From Xanthobacter autotrophicus (GTDB lineage: Bacteria > Pseudomonadota > Alphaproteobacteria > Rhizobiales > Xanthobacteraceae), in assembly GCF_043194295.1 (NCBI RefSeq), contig NZ_JBAFVK010000001.1: a DNA stretch of 64,000 nt. One strand, written 5' to 3'. Below are positions 56,517 through 64,000 of this stretch, piece after piece. The notes under the pieces are model-generated. The model was given only the letters and a program-made list of their open reading frames with translations. It was not told the DNA's origin and ran no database searches. Position 1 is the stretch's first letter. The number at the start of each line of letters is the position of its first letter. The position numbers were made by a program, and so were the translations under genes.

Positions 56517-57725
56517 TCAGTTGGCCGGGCGCAGCTTGGCGGCTTCGGCTTCCGGCGGCAGGTAGTCGGCGCCGGGCTTGAAGGTGAAGTTCACCATCAC
56601 GCCCTTGCCGTCCTGCTGCGCGGTGGTGCCGATATAGGCGCCCAGCGTCGACTGGTGGTCGCCGGCGCGATAGACGATGTCGCCGAAGGGGGTTGAAACC
56701 TTCAGGTTCTTCATGGCCTTGACGATGCCGTCGGTGGTGTGGTCGTCGGTAGCCTTCAGCACCGCGGCGATGGACTTCACCGTCGAGTAGCCGACGATGG
56801 AGCCGAGGCGCGGATAGTCCTTGTGGAGCTGCTGGTAGGCGTCGAGGAACGCCTGATGCTCGGCGGTCTTGATGCCGTACCAGGGATAGCCGGTGACGAT
56901 CCAGCCTTCCGGCGTCTCGGTCTTCAGCGGGTCGAGATATTCCGGCTCGCCGGTGAGATAGCTCACCACCGCGCGGTCCTTGAAGATGCCGCGGGTATTG
57001 CCCTCGCGCACCAGCTTCACCAGGTCGCCGGCGAAGGTGGCGTTGAGGATGGCGTCGGGCTTGGCGGCGTCGATGGCCTGAAGCACCGGGCCGGCGTCGA
57101 TCTTGTTGAGCGGCGGCCACTGCTCGGCCACGAATTCCACATCCGGCCGCTTCTTCTTGAGCAGGTCCTTGAACACCGCCACGAACGACTGACCGAATTC
57201 ATAATTGGGGGCGATGGTGGCCCAGCGCTTGGCGGGCAGCTTTGCCGCCTCTTCCGCCAGCATGGCGGCCTGCATGTAGTTCGAGGTGCGCAGGCGGAAG
57301 GTGTAGTCGTTGCCCTTCGACCAGACGATGGCATCGGTGAGCGGCTCGGCGGCGATGTAGACCACCTGCTTCTGCTTGGCGAAGTCCGCCAGAGCCAGCC
57401 CGACGTTGGAGAGGAAGCCGCCGGAGATCATCACAACACCATCGCGCGAGACCAGCTCGTTGGCGGCGGTGAGGGCGTCAGCGGGCTTGCCGCCGTCATC
57501 CTTGGAGATGATGACCAGCTTCTTGCCCTTGATGCCGCCGGCGTCGTTGATCTCCTTCAGCGCCAGTTCCATGCCCTTGCGATAGGGCTCGGTGAAGGCG
57601 GGCAGCGCCGAATAGGAATTGATCTCGCCCACCTTGATCTCGCCTTCGAGCGCCTTCGCGGCGCCGGAGGCGAGCAGCAGGGCGGCGAACGTCGCCCCGA
57701 ATGTTGCACTGATGAGTTTCTTCAT
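56517..57725 (-). CDS. LivK-like periplasmic substrate-binding protein
   Basis: 402 residues with a signal peptide (MKKLISATFGATFAALLLAS, cleavage near AKALEGEIKVGEINSYS). The type I periplasmic fold of the branched-chain class is seen in YRKGMELALKEINDAGGIKG, LVSRDGVVMISGGFLSNVGL and RWATIAPNYEFGQSFVAVF. Such receptors in catabolic operons often bind aromatic acids. It lies between the DUF1185 pair (53-bp gap) and the permease, so the ligand is probably the substrate of the operon, perhaps nicotinate. Confidence 0.88.
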   Translation of the reverse strand: MKKLISATFGATFAALLLASGAAKALEGEIKVGEINSYSALPAFTEPYRKGMELALKEINDAGGIKGKKLVIISKDDGGKPADALTAANELVSRDGVVMISGGFLSNVGLALADFAKQKQVVYIAAEPLTDAIVWSKGNDYTFRLRTSNYMQAAMLAEEAAKLPAKRWATIAPNYEFGQSFVAVFKDLLKKKRPDVEFVAEQWPPLNKIDAGPVLQAIDAAKPDAILNATFAGDLVKLVREGNTRGIFKDRAVVSYLTGEPEYLDPLKTETPEGWIVTGYPWYGIKTAEHQAFLDAYQQLHKDYPRLGSIVGYSTVKSIAAVLKATDDHTTDGIVKAMKNLKVSTPFGDIVYRAGDHQSTLGAYIGTTAQQDGKGVMVNFTFKPGADYLPPEAEAAKLRPAN

Positions 57726-57778
57726 GTGCTGTTCCCCTGTTTATCCGAAGTCCTGCACTACAGGCTGCGCCGCCCGGT

Positions 57779-58363
57779 TCAGCGCAAGCCGTCCTCACCC
57801 TTGATCTCGTCCGCCTTCAGCCCGCCGACGCGCGGCAGCGGCCGGCCGGAATCAGTCACCGCCACGGCCACCACGATCTCATTGGCGCGGGGCGCGTCGG
57901 AAATGCTCACCTGCATGCCGTCGAAATGGCTGCGCACGAAGGCAGCGTCCTTGTGTCCCAAAGGAATGTCCAGCTCCGCGCCCAGCCCGCCGCGCCGCTT
58001 GGACGAGGGGATGAGCGCCGCGCCCTTGCCGAGCACCGCGCGCACCGGCGCGCCCATCTTGGGATGCAAGAGCGCGGCCGCATGCTCCAGCTCGCCGTTC
58101 TCGCCCACCAGCGCGGCCTTGCCGTAGCTCTGCGCCGCAGGCCCCTCGATGCCCAGCGCCGCCACGGCGCGGGCCGCCAGCAGGCCGCCCAGCTCCTCGC
58201 CCATGGCGATGAGGTCGGAGAGGTCTTCCACATAGGTACCGGCGAACGGGTTCTCGATCACCGCCACCGCCGCCGCCCGGCGGGTGGGCGGGGAGACGGG
58301 GCGGCCCATCTCCGTCCGCGTCTCCTCGACGATGGTGACGATCTTGCGGATTTTCGCGCTCAT
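57779..58363 (-). CDS. PF06684 (DUF1185, 'amino acid synthesis') family protein, second copy
   Basis: 194 residues (MSAKIRKIVTIVEETRTEMG). It belongs to the small family PF06684 of unknown function, for which structures with a chorismate-mutase-like fold were reported. Shared family segments are RRAAAVAVIENPFAGTYVED, AQSYGKAALVGENGELEHAA, AALIPSSKRRGGLGAELDIP and FVRSHFDGMQVSISDAPRAN. It overlaps its upstream paralogue by 4 bp and resembles it over the full length, so the two may form a heteromer. A role in heterocycle breakdown is inferred from the operon only. Confidence 0.85.
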   Translation of the reverse strand: MSAKIRKIVTIVEETRTEMGRPVSPPTRRAAAVAVIENPFAGTYVEDLSDLIAMGEELGGLLAARAVAALGIEGPAAQSYGKAALVGENGELEHAAALLHPKMGAPVRAVLGKGAALIPSSKRRGGLGAELDIPLGHKDAAFVRSHFDGMQVSISDAPRANEIVVAVAVTDSGRPLPRVGGLKADEIKGEDGLR

Positions 58364-58944
58364 CGCAGGCCGTCCCGCTTGGAGATGTCCGCCGCCGCGA
58401 GGCCACCCACGCGGGCATGGACGCGCGGCCCGCAGGTCATCACCAGCACCAGAGCGATCTCGTCGGCCTTGGGGGCGTCGGATACGCCGACTTCCATGGC
58501 GTCGAAGTGGCTCCGCACATAGGAGGCATCGCTATGGGTCACCGGCACGTCGAGGCGCGTGCCCGGCCCGCCCACCTTCTTGGTGGAGGGCACGATGGCC
58601 AAAGCGTCGCCCAGGGCTTCGCGCATGGCGTAGCCGCCGGGAACATGCCACAGGGCGCCGTGCTCGATCTCGCCGGCGGCGCCCACGATGGCGCCCTTGC
58701 CATAGCCGTCCACGGCGGCCGGATCACCGCCGAGGGTCTTGACCAGCTCCTTCGCCATGGCGACGCCCAGCGGCTTCAGATCCTCCATGAAGGGCGCGAT
58801 GTCCTCCACATAGCGGCCGGCATAGGGGTTCTCGATGACCGTGACGATGGCGGCGCGACGGCGCGGCGTGGCGGCGACGGGGCCGCCTTCGTGGAAGATC
58901 TCCTCCACGATCCGGACCTGCTTGCGGATCTTGACCTCAGGCAT
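58360..58944 (-). CDS. PF06684 (DUF1185, 'amino acid synthesis') family protein, first copy
   Basis: 194 residues (MPEVKIRKQVRIVEEIFHEG). It is the paralogue of the following gene and has the same length, with RRAAIVTVIENPYAGRYVED, VDGYGKGAIVGAAGEIEHGA, LAIVPSTKKVGGPGTRLDVP and YVRSHFDAMEVGVSDAPKAD. Its start overlaps the UPF0280 gene by 8 bp. The conserved basic and acidic residues (Lys in STKK, His in RSHFD) could form an active site, but none has been shown to my knowledge. Confidence 0.85.
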   Translation of the reverse strand: MPEVKIRKQVRIVEEIFHEGGPVAATPRRRAAIVTVIENPYAGRYVEDIAPFMEDLKPLGVAMAKELVKTLGGDPAAVDGYGKGAIVGAAGEIEHGALWHVPGGYAMREALGDALAIVPSTKKVGGPGTRLDVPVTHSDASYVRSHFDAMEVGVSDAPKADEIALVLVMTCGPRVHARVGGLAAADISKRDGLR

Positions 58945-59893
58945 GAGCTGCTTCGCTTTCTTGTTGGCGGGCGAGGGACAAAGCGGAACGGCCGGGAAAC
59001 CTCCCCTCGGCCGGATCGGTGGAAACGCTCACGCCCTGCAGATGCAGCGCGGCGGAGGAGATGAGGCCCCGCCCCACAAGGGCGGAGGCGCAGGCAAGGC
59101 CCTCCGCCAGCGCCTCATGGACCTCGGCGGGGGAAAGCTGCGGCACGGCGCGCGTCACCTTCAGCGGGCCGAGGTCGCTGTCGCTCTGCACCTCGCGGGC
59201 GGCCATGCGGACGATGCCGGGATGGCCGGGCAGGTTCACCGCATTGGCGATGACGGTGGCCGCCGCATCCGCCGCCGCGGCGGTGGGGGCAAGCACGGTG
59301 ACGGCATCGGCGATGCCGAGGGAAAAGCTGCGCCCGCGCCAGCCCGAGGTGGCGATGCCGCGCACCGGGCTCTCCGCGCCCACCCGCGCCGTGCCGATGA
59401 GGCTCGGCCGGTCCGGGCGATCCACGAGGCCGGCCACATAGTCGGCCCCCGGCGCCAGATGAAGGGCGATATCGCCGCCATTGTTCACATAGGCGCGGGC
59501 GATGCCGGGCAGCGCCAGCGCTTCCAGCACCTCCTCGGCCACCGCGCCGGCCACCGCCGCCATGGGGGTGATGAAGCCGGCCCGGGCGTGGGGCTCAACC
59601 GCCGCCCACATGCGCCGGGCCACCTTCCCGTCGAGCGGGCAGGCCCCCGCATAGGCGGGACGGCGCAGCAAAGGCAGTTCCGCGCACAGCTCATCCAGCA
59701 GGCCAGTGAGCCGCGCCACCGCCGCCCGGTAGGCTGCCGCCACCTGCCGGGGATCGCCGCTCGCCTCCAAGACGAGGTCGATGGGACCATCGTTCAGGTG
59801 CAGCCGGCGCCCGTCCGCAAGCAGCTTGACCTGCGGCGCGCGGGGCGCCACCGGCGGGGCTGCGAGGGGGGCGGACAATGCAGCATTCAGCAT
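58937..59893 (-). CDS. UPF0280 family protein (ApbE-like fold)
   Basis: 318 residues from ATG 59893 (MLNAALSAPLAAPPVAPRAP), 5 bp after the reductase stop. Recognisable family segments are GPIDLVLEASGDPRQVAAAY, HARAGFITPMAAVAGAVAEE, ARAYVNNGGDIALHLAPGAD and the region RGIATSGWRGRSFSLGIADA. UPF0280 proteins share a fold with ApbE flavin transferases; the NNGGDI segment recalls the ApbE NVGGDI site. The function is unproven. Since 6-hydroxynicotinate reductase of Eubacterium barkeri holds a covalent flavin, a role in attaching it is an attractive inference. Confidence 0.8.
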   Translation of the reverse strand: MLNAALSAPLAAPPVAPRAPQVKLLADGRRLHLNDGPIDLVLEASGDPRQVAAAYRAAVARLTGLLDELCAELPLLRRPAYAGACPLDGKVARRMWAAVEPHARAGFITPMAAVAGAVAEEVLEALALPGIARAYVNNGGDIALHLAPGADYVAGLVDRPDRPSLIGTARVGAESPVRGIATSGWRGRSFSLGIADAVTVLAPTAAAADAAATVIANAVNLPGHPGIVRMAAREVQSDSDLGPLKVTRAVPQLSPAEVHEALAEGLACASALVGRGLISSAALHLQGVSVSTDPAEGRFPGRSALSLARQQESEAAHA

Positions 59894-59898
59894 GGCCG

Positions 59899-61404
59899 TC
59901 AGCCTTGCGAGCGGGTCGAGAGCGGCCAGGGATTGTCGCCGATGGGCGCCACTTCCCGCACGCTGTCGCGGTGAAGGATATCGCCCACCGGCCGCACATG
60001 GTCCATGTGCCCGCCGAGCGCGGCGTAGGCCTCCAGCGTCAGCGTGAACTCGATGGGTGCCACGAGAGCCGGCGTGGGCACATAGCCGAAAGCATTCTCC
60101 GGCACCCGCATCACATCCACCATGAAGGTGATGCCGCCGCCCGGCCAGACGTAGACCGGCGCGCCGCCGCAGGTGACACGGGTGATGGCCTCCTTCACCG
60201 AGCGGGTGAGCCGCACCGGATTTTCCGTCACCCCCGCGCGCAGCGATCCGCCGGCCCCGGCCATGAACAGCACGGACGACAGCGCCGGCTCGCAATTCTC
60301 GCGGATGCGCTCCACGGAGGGGGCGAGATCTTGCGGGATGTCGGCCTCGCGCGGCACCAGGTTTTCGTCGAGCACATAATAGCCGAAATGCTCGCCGGTG
60401 GTGGAGACCAGCAGCAGCCGCAGGCCGGGCCAGGCCGCCTTGGCATCGAACGCGCCGAGGATGGAGAGCGGATCGGAAATATTGGTGCCGCCCCAGCCCA
60501 GCCCCGGCTCGGCCACCTGGAAATAGCGGCCGGGGGTGGAGCGGCGGCCCTTCATGCGGATGCCGGTGTCGCGCACGCCCAGAAGCTTGCCGGCCTGATG
60601 CTCGGAGAGGACGCCGGTGATGTGGTCGTCCACCACCACCACCTCGTCCACCTTGCCGAACCATTGCCGCGCGAACATGCCGATGGTGGCGGAGCCGCAG
60701 CCCACCCGCATGCGTTCTTCCTGCGATCCATTGACGATGGGCGCATGGCCGGCCTGCACGATGATGCTCGCGCCACCATCCACGGTGAGTTCCACCGGCT
60801 TGGCATTGCACAGGTCGAGGAGCGCCTCGCAGGTGACGCGGCCTTCCTTCTTGGCCCCGCCGGTGAGGTGGTGGACCCCGCCCAGCGACAGCATCTGCGA
60901 ACCGTATTCAGAGGTGGTGACATGGCCCACCGGCTCGCCGGCCACGCGCACGGTGGCCTGCTCCGGGCCAAGGAAGCGATCGGTGTCGATCTTCACCTTC
61001 ACGCCGGCATAGGAAAAGATGCCCTCCGTGACCACGGTCACCATGTCCACGCCGTTCACCTCGGCAGAGACGATGAAGGGGGCGGGCTTGTAGTCGGGAT
61101 AGGTGGTGCCGGAGCCCACGGCGGTGACGAAGGTGCCGCCATCGGCCACCAGGCGCCCGTCCCAGTCGCCGCCGCGATCGAAGGGCACCACCTTGCCGCC
61201 CTGCTCCAGCGTGCGGTCGAGGATAACGTGGGGATCGACGCGGATCAGCTCGCCGGCGCGGTTGGCGTAGCGATCGCAGGCACCGGTGTTGCCGGGCTTG
61301 ATGTAGCACATGACCGGGCAGGCATCGCAGCGGATCTTGTCGTCGGCAGCCGATGCGGCGACGGGGGTCTGGCCTGAGGCGTCGCCTTGGATGTTCTGCG
61401 CCAT
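59899..61404 (-). CDS. 6-hydroxynicotinate reductase-like Fe-S flavoprotein
   Basis: 501 residues from ATG 61404 (MAQNIQGDASGQTPVAASAA), the first gene of the operon. The N-terminal cysteines Cys26, Cys29, Cys33 and Cys43 (RCDACPVMCYIKPGNTGACD) look like an Fe-S ligand set. Later parts include TTSEYGSQMLSLGGVHHLTG, MRVGCGSATIGMFARQWFG and RVTCGGAPVYVWPGGGITF. Length (about 53 kDa) and these features agree with 6-hydroxynicotinate reductase, which reduces 6-hydroxynicotinate to 1,4,5,6-tetrahydro-6-oxonicotinate. The E. barkeri enzyme has three Fe-S clusters; fewer cysteines are evident here. The exact substrate could be another hydroxypyridine carboxylate. Confidence 0.75.
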   Translation of the reverse strand: MAQNIQGDASGQTPVAASAADDKIRCDACPVMCYIKPGNTGACDRYANRAGELIRVDPHVILDRTLEQGGKVVPFDRGGDWDGRLVADGGTFVTAVGSGTTYPDYKPAPFIVSAEVNGVDMVTVVTEGIFSYAGVKVKIDTDRFLGPEQATVRVAGEPVGHVTTSEYGSQMLSLGGVHHLTGGAKKEGRVTCEALLDLCNAKPVELTVDGGASIIVQAGHAPIVNGSQEERMRVGCGSATIGMFARQWFGKVDEVVVVDDHITGVLSEHQAGKLLGVRDTGIRMKGRRSTPGRYFQVAEPGLGWGGTNISDPLSILGAFDAKAAWPGLRLLLVSTTGEHFGYYVLDENLVPREADIPQDLAPSVERIRENCEPALSSVLFMAGAGGSLRAGVTENPVRLTRSVKEAITRVTCGGAPVYVWPGGGITFMVDVMRVPENAFGYVPTPALVAPIEFTLTLEAYAALGGHMDHVRPVGDILHRDSVREVAPIGDNPWPLSTRSQG

Positions 61405-61451
61405 GGAGGGCGGGCTCCGGCCCCGGCGGACAGCCGGCGGGGCGATTTCGA

Positions 61452-61473
61452 TTTCATATGTACACTAATGAAA
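61452..61473. promoter_or_regulatory. Candidate operator upstream of the reductase operon
   Basis: Arms TTTCAT and ATGAAA with a 10-bp spacer (ATGTACACTA) lie 48-69 bp before the reductase start, in the AT-richest part of the divergent region. Spacing and symmetry suit a MarR-type dimer, so the regulator at the end of the operon may bind here. Confidence 0.45.
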
Positions 61474-61748
61474 AAGGAGCAGCCCAAAGTGTCAAGCACA
61501 AGGATGAGGCACGCCGCCCGAAGAGGCAGCAGACCTGTCCTATCCTTTTGCGGCCACAGGTTTATGACCTGTCATGCGCCGCTTCAGGGCGGGTGGGCGC
61601 GCCGCGCATTTGTGCGCAGTGCGCGCTTGACGCCAGATCATTCGTATAGAAACAATCCAGGGAAGCGTGAGGCGTGTCGCCTCGCGCTGTGAGCGTTTTA
61701 AAGTTCGACGCGATGGGCTTTTTCTCACCCCTTCCGCCCTCTACCGCC

Positions 61749-61856
61749 GTCATGGCCGGGCTTGTCCCAGCCATCCACGCGGGGAGGCTGGGATCGGTTT
61801 TCGGACGTTGTCCCAAGCCGCTCGGCGTGGATGCCCGGGACGAGCCCGGGCATGAC
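61749..61856. repeat. 108-bp inverted-repeat element
   Basis: Two 32-bp arms (61749-61780 beginning GTCATGGCCGGGCTTGTCCC, and 61825-61856 ending GAGCCCGGGCATGAC) are reverse complements at 28 of 32 positions. They enclose 44 bp. The shape is that of dispersed palindromic elements of Hyphomicrobiales. It lies between the divergent reductase operon and the Mo-hydroxylase genes, about 80 bp before the latter. The rest of 61405-61937 holds no gene. Confidence 0.75.
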
Positions 61857-61937
61857 ATCGCGCGGGAGGCAAGTTCGGCCGAGTTGTCAAACATGCTCTT
61901 AAACACTGGCACGTCCGAATAGCGGACCGAAACGAAG

Positions 61938-62411
61938 ATGTCCGAGCCGGTTCAATTTCAGGTGAATGGCACAGCGCACGCGTTCGCGCTGCCCCGCTCC
62001 ACGCCCCTCATCTATGTGCTGCGCAACGACCTGGGCCTCAACGGCCCCAAGTTCGGCTGCGGGCTGGGGGAGTGCGGCGCCTGCACCGTGCTCATGGACG
62101 GCGTCGCCGCCCGCTCCTGCGTCACCACCTTGGGCACGGCGGAGGGGCGCGCCATCACCACGCTGGAGGGCCTCGGCACCCTTGCGGCGCCCCACCCCGT
62201 GCAGGCCGCCTTCATCGCCGAGCAGGCAGCGCAATGCGGCTACTGCCTGAATGGCATGATCATGACCACCGTCGCCTTCCTCGCCCGCACCCCCTCGCCC
62301 ACGGAGGACGAGGTCCGCGCCGCCCTGCGCTACAATCTGTGCCGGTGCGGGACCCATGTGGAGATCCTGCGCGCGGTGATGCGCGCCGCCCACGGGGAGG
62401 CAAGCGAATGA
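61938..62411 (+). CDS. [2Fe-2S] subunit of a xanthine-dehydrogenase-family hydroxylase, NicA-like
   Basis: 157 residues. The ferredoxin-type first cluster uses Cys41, Cys46, Cys49 and Cys61 (FGCGLGECGACTVLMDGVAARSC). The second uses Cys100, Cys103, Cys135 and Cys137 (QCGYCLNGMIM and YNLCRCGTHVEI). This is the electron-transfer subunit of a molybdenum hydroxylase. The stop overlaps the start of the large subunit by 4 bp. Nicotinate dehydrogenase (NicA) and isoquinoline oxidoreductase small subunits are the closest types. No FAD subunit follows within the window, which also suits the NicAB type. Confidence 0.9.
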   Translation: MSEPVQFQVNGTAHAFALPRSTPLIYVLRNDLGLNGPKFGCGLGECGACTVLMDGVAARSCVTTLGTAEGRAITTLEGLGTLAAPHPVQAAFIAEQAAQCGYCLNGMIMTTVAFLARTPSPTEDEVRAALRYNLCRCGTHVEILRAVMRAAHGEASE

Positions 62412-64000
62412 CCGAGCCGCGCCCGGACAAGAACCAGATCCTCGCCGCCACCGGCACTCTCTGCGTGCTGCGGCCGGCGCAATCCGTCGCCGGCCTCCAG
62501 CGCAGCGCCATGCCACGGGACGGCGCCCTCGACCTGTTCCTGCTGGTGGACGACACCGGCGCCGTCACCGCTTTCAACGGCCATGTGGACCTCGGCACCG
62601 GCATCCGCACGGCGCTGACCCAGATCGTGGCCGAGGAGCTGGACGTGGCGCTGGAGCGCGTCACCATGGTGCTCGGCCACACCGGCCTTGCGCCCAACCA
62701 GGGCGCCACCATCGCCTCCGATTCCATCCAGGTCTCCGCCCAGCCCCTGCGCCGCGCCGCCGCGCAGGCCCGCCACCGGCTGGTGGAACTCGCCGCCGAG
62801 ACGCTGGGGCTGGACGCCGACACGCTGGAGGTGGAGGACGGCATCGTCCGCCCCCGCGACGGCGGCAATGCCGGCCTCACCTACGCCGATCTGCTGAAGG
62901 GCCGCGCCGAGCGCCTGCTTCTTTCCGACGACATCCCGGTGAAGCCCGCCAGCGCCCACCGCATCGTCGGCCAGCGGGTGCCGCGGGTGGACATCCCCGC
63001 CAAGGCCACGGGCAGCTTCACCTATGTGCATGACGTGCGCGTGCCCGCCATGCTGCACGGCCGCGTGGTGCGCCCGCCCTATGCCGGCATCGACGCGGGC
63101 GAGTTCGTCGGCAAAAGCCTCATCTGGGTGGATGAGGCCTCGGTGGCGCATATTCCCGGCATGGTGGCGGTGGTCACCATGGGCGATTTCGTGGGCGTGG
63201 TGGCCGAACGCGAGGAGCAGGCCGCCGAAGCCGCCCGTCGCCTGAAGGTGGAGTGGAAGCCCACCCCCACCCTGCCCGACCTCGACAACGTGGAGAACGC
63301 GCTGCGCGCGATCCCAGCCGAGAACCGGCGCACCCTGCATGAGCGCGGCGACCCCGACGCCGCCCGCGCGGCCGCAGCCGAGACCCTCGACCGCACTTAT
63401 GTGTGGCCCTACCAGATGCACGCCTCCATCGGCCCCTCGTGCGCGGTGGCGAATGTGGGCGAGGATGGCGCCACTATCTGGGCCGGCACGCAGAATCCCT
63501 ATCCCCTGCGCATGGATATCGCCCTGCTGCTGGGCCTGCCGGAAGAGGCGGTGGAGATCGTCCGCTTCGAGGCCGCCGGCTGCTATGGCCGCAATTGCGC
63601 GGACGACGTGGCCGCCGACGCCGCCCTGCTGTCGCGCGCCGTGGGCCGTCCGGTGCGGGTGCAGCTGACCCGCGAGCAGGAGCATGCATGGGAGCCCAAG
63701 GGCGCCGCCCAGCTCATGCAGGTGAAGGGCGGCCTCAACGCCGACGGCACACCTGCGGCCTACGATTTCAACACCCGCTATCCCTCCAACGCGGCGGTGA
63801 CCCTGGCGCTGCTGCTGACGGGACGGGTGCCGGCGGACAATCCCGTGTTCGAGATGGGCGACCGCACCGCCATCCCGCCCTATGCCTACGACCACATGCG
63901 CGTCACGGTGGACGATGTGGCGCCCATCGTGCGGGCGGCGTGGCTGCGCGGCGTCTCCGCCCTGCCCAACAGCTTCGCCCACGAGAGCTATATCGACGAG
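62408..64000 (+). CDS. Molybdopterin subunit of a xanthine-dehydrogenase-family hydroxylase, NicB-like (3' end outside window)
   Basis: 531 codons are visible from ATG 62408, and the frame is open to the window end. Translation gives DLFLLVDDTGAVTAFNGHVD and LGTGIRTALTQIVAEELDVA, GATIASDSIQVSAQPLRRAA, ATGSFTYVHDVRVPAMLHGR, and near the end AAWLRGVSALPNSFAHESYI. These are large-subunit features of the aldehyde oxidase/xanthine dehydrogenase family, in the one-chain order seen in NicB and isoquinoline oxidoreductase. It would hydroxylate C6 of nicotinate or a similar ring position. Whether it carries the C-terminal cytochrome c domain of NicB cannot be seen. Confidence 0.88.
   Translation, partial: MTEPRPDKNQILAATGTLCVLRPAQSVAGLQRSAMPRDGALDLFLLVDDTGAVTAFNGHVDLGTGIRTALTQIVAEELDVALERVTMVLGHTGLAPNQGATIASDSIQVSAQPLRRAAAQARHRLVELAAETLGLDADTLEVEDGIVRPRDGGNAGLTYADLLKGRAERLLLSDDIPVKPASAHRIVGQRVPRVDIPAKATGSFTYVHDVRVPAMLHGRVVRPPYAGIDAGEFVGKSLIWVDEASVAHIPGMVAVVTMGDFVGVVAEREEQAAEAARRLKVEWKPTPTLPDLDNVENALRAIPAENRRTLHERGDPDAARAAAAETLDRTYVWPYQMHASIGPSCAVANVGEDGATIWAGTQNPYPLRMDIALLLGLPEEAVEIVRFEAAGCYGRNCADDVAADAALLSRAVGRPVRVQLTREQEHAWEPKGAAQLMQVKGGLNADGTPAAYDFNTRYPSNAAVTLALLLTGRVPADNPVFEMGDRTAIPPYAYDHMRVTVDDVAPIVRAAWLRGVSALPNSFAHESYIDE

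Noticed and set aside
57779..58944. Annotation of the tandem pair as true amino-acid biosynthesis genes
   Set aside because: The family name derives from an old prediction; there is no biosynthetic neighbour here, while all surrounding genes point to transport and catabolism.
62330..63982. 550-codon minus-strand open frame opposite the Mo-hydroxylase genes
   Set aside because: The plus strand has an uninterrupted molybdopterin-subunit frame with family motifs; the minus-strand translation is Gly/His/Arg-rich noise.

Overview
The window reads as chromosomal DNA of a GC-rich alphaproteobacterium of the order Hyphomicrobiales. Supporting evidence is the gene order pcm-tolC-popZ-valS, the set xthA / erpA<>dgt-argS-SPOR protein, an ExoR-type Sel1 protein, and short palindromic repeats of the kind common in this order. 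A Xanthobacteraceae member (Xanthobacter/Azorhizobium-like) is my best guess; no rRNA or marker gene here proves it.

Layout. 1-8200: the end of a NitT/SsuC-type permease gene, a relic of an FMN monooxygenase, and a complete peptide-type ABC operon on the minus strand with two related binding proteins. 8200-8816: decayed DNA with a frameshifted LysR relic. 8817-12600: dusA, a TauE/SafE-type exporter, a secreted unknown and a DUF815 ATPase. 12600-24060: SPOR protein, argS, dgt, erpA, an O-acetylation pair (AlgJ/X-like and MBOAT), xthA, a GFA-domain protein, a small unknown and exoR. 24060-31340: valS, popZ, tolC, pcm and a truncated hemoglobin. 31340-36710: a family-2 glycosyltransferase behind a strong palindrome, tRNA-Cys, an MsbA-like exporter, tRNA-Asn and a GABA-type aminotransferase. 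36800-46460: a MacAB-type exporter operon and tamA-tamB. 46640-51830: a Na/Pi cotransporter-like gene and the oxyR / ahpF / ahpC peroxide-defence locus, with a recognisable OxyR site upstream of ahpC.

52300-64000 is the most interesting part. A tightly packed minus-strand operon encodes a 6-hydroxynicotinate-reductase-like protein, a UPF0280 (ApbE-like) protein, two tandem PF06684/DUF1185 paralogues, a branched-chain-type ABC importer with a fused LivH-LivM permease, and a NicR/BpsR-like MarR regulator. Divergent to it start a [2Fe-2S] subunit and a molybdopterin subunit of a xanthine-dehydrogenase-family hydroxylase, the latter cut by the window end. Together they look like a reductive catabolic route for nicotinate or a related N-heteroaromatic: import, ring hydroxylation by the Mo enzyme, then ring reduction. 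Genes of unknown role (UPF0280 and the DUF1185 pair) sit where cofactor maturation and ring opening would be expected.

Protein starts were chosen by family length, ribosome-binding sites and overlap with neighbours. No homology search was possible, so family names rest on recognised motifs and gene order.
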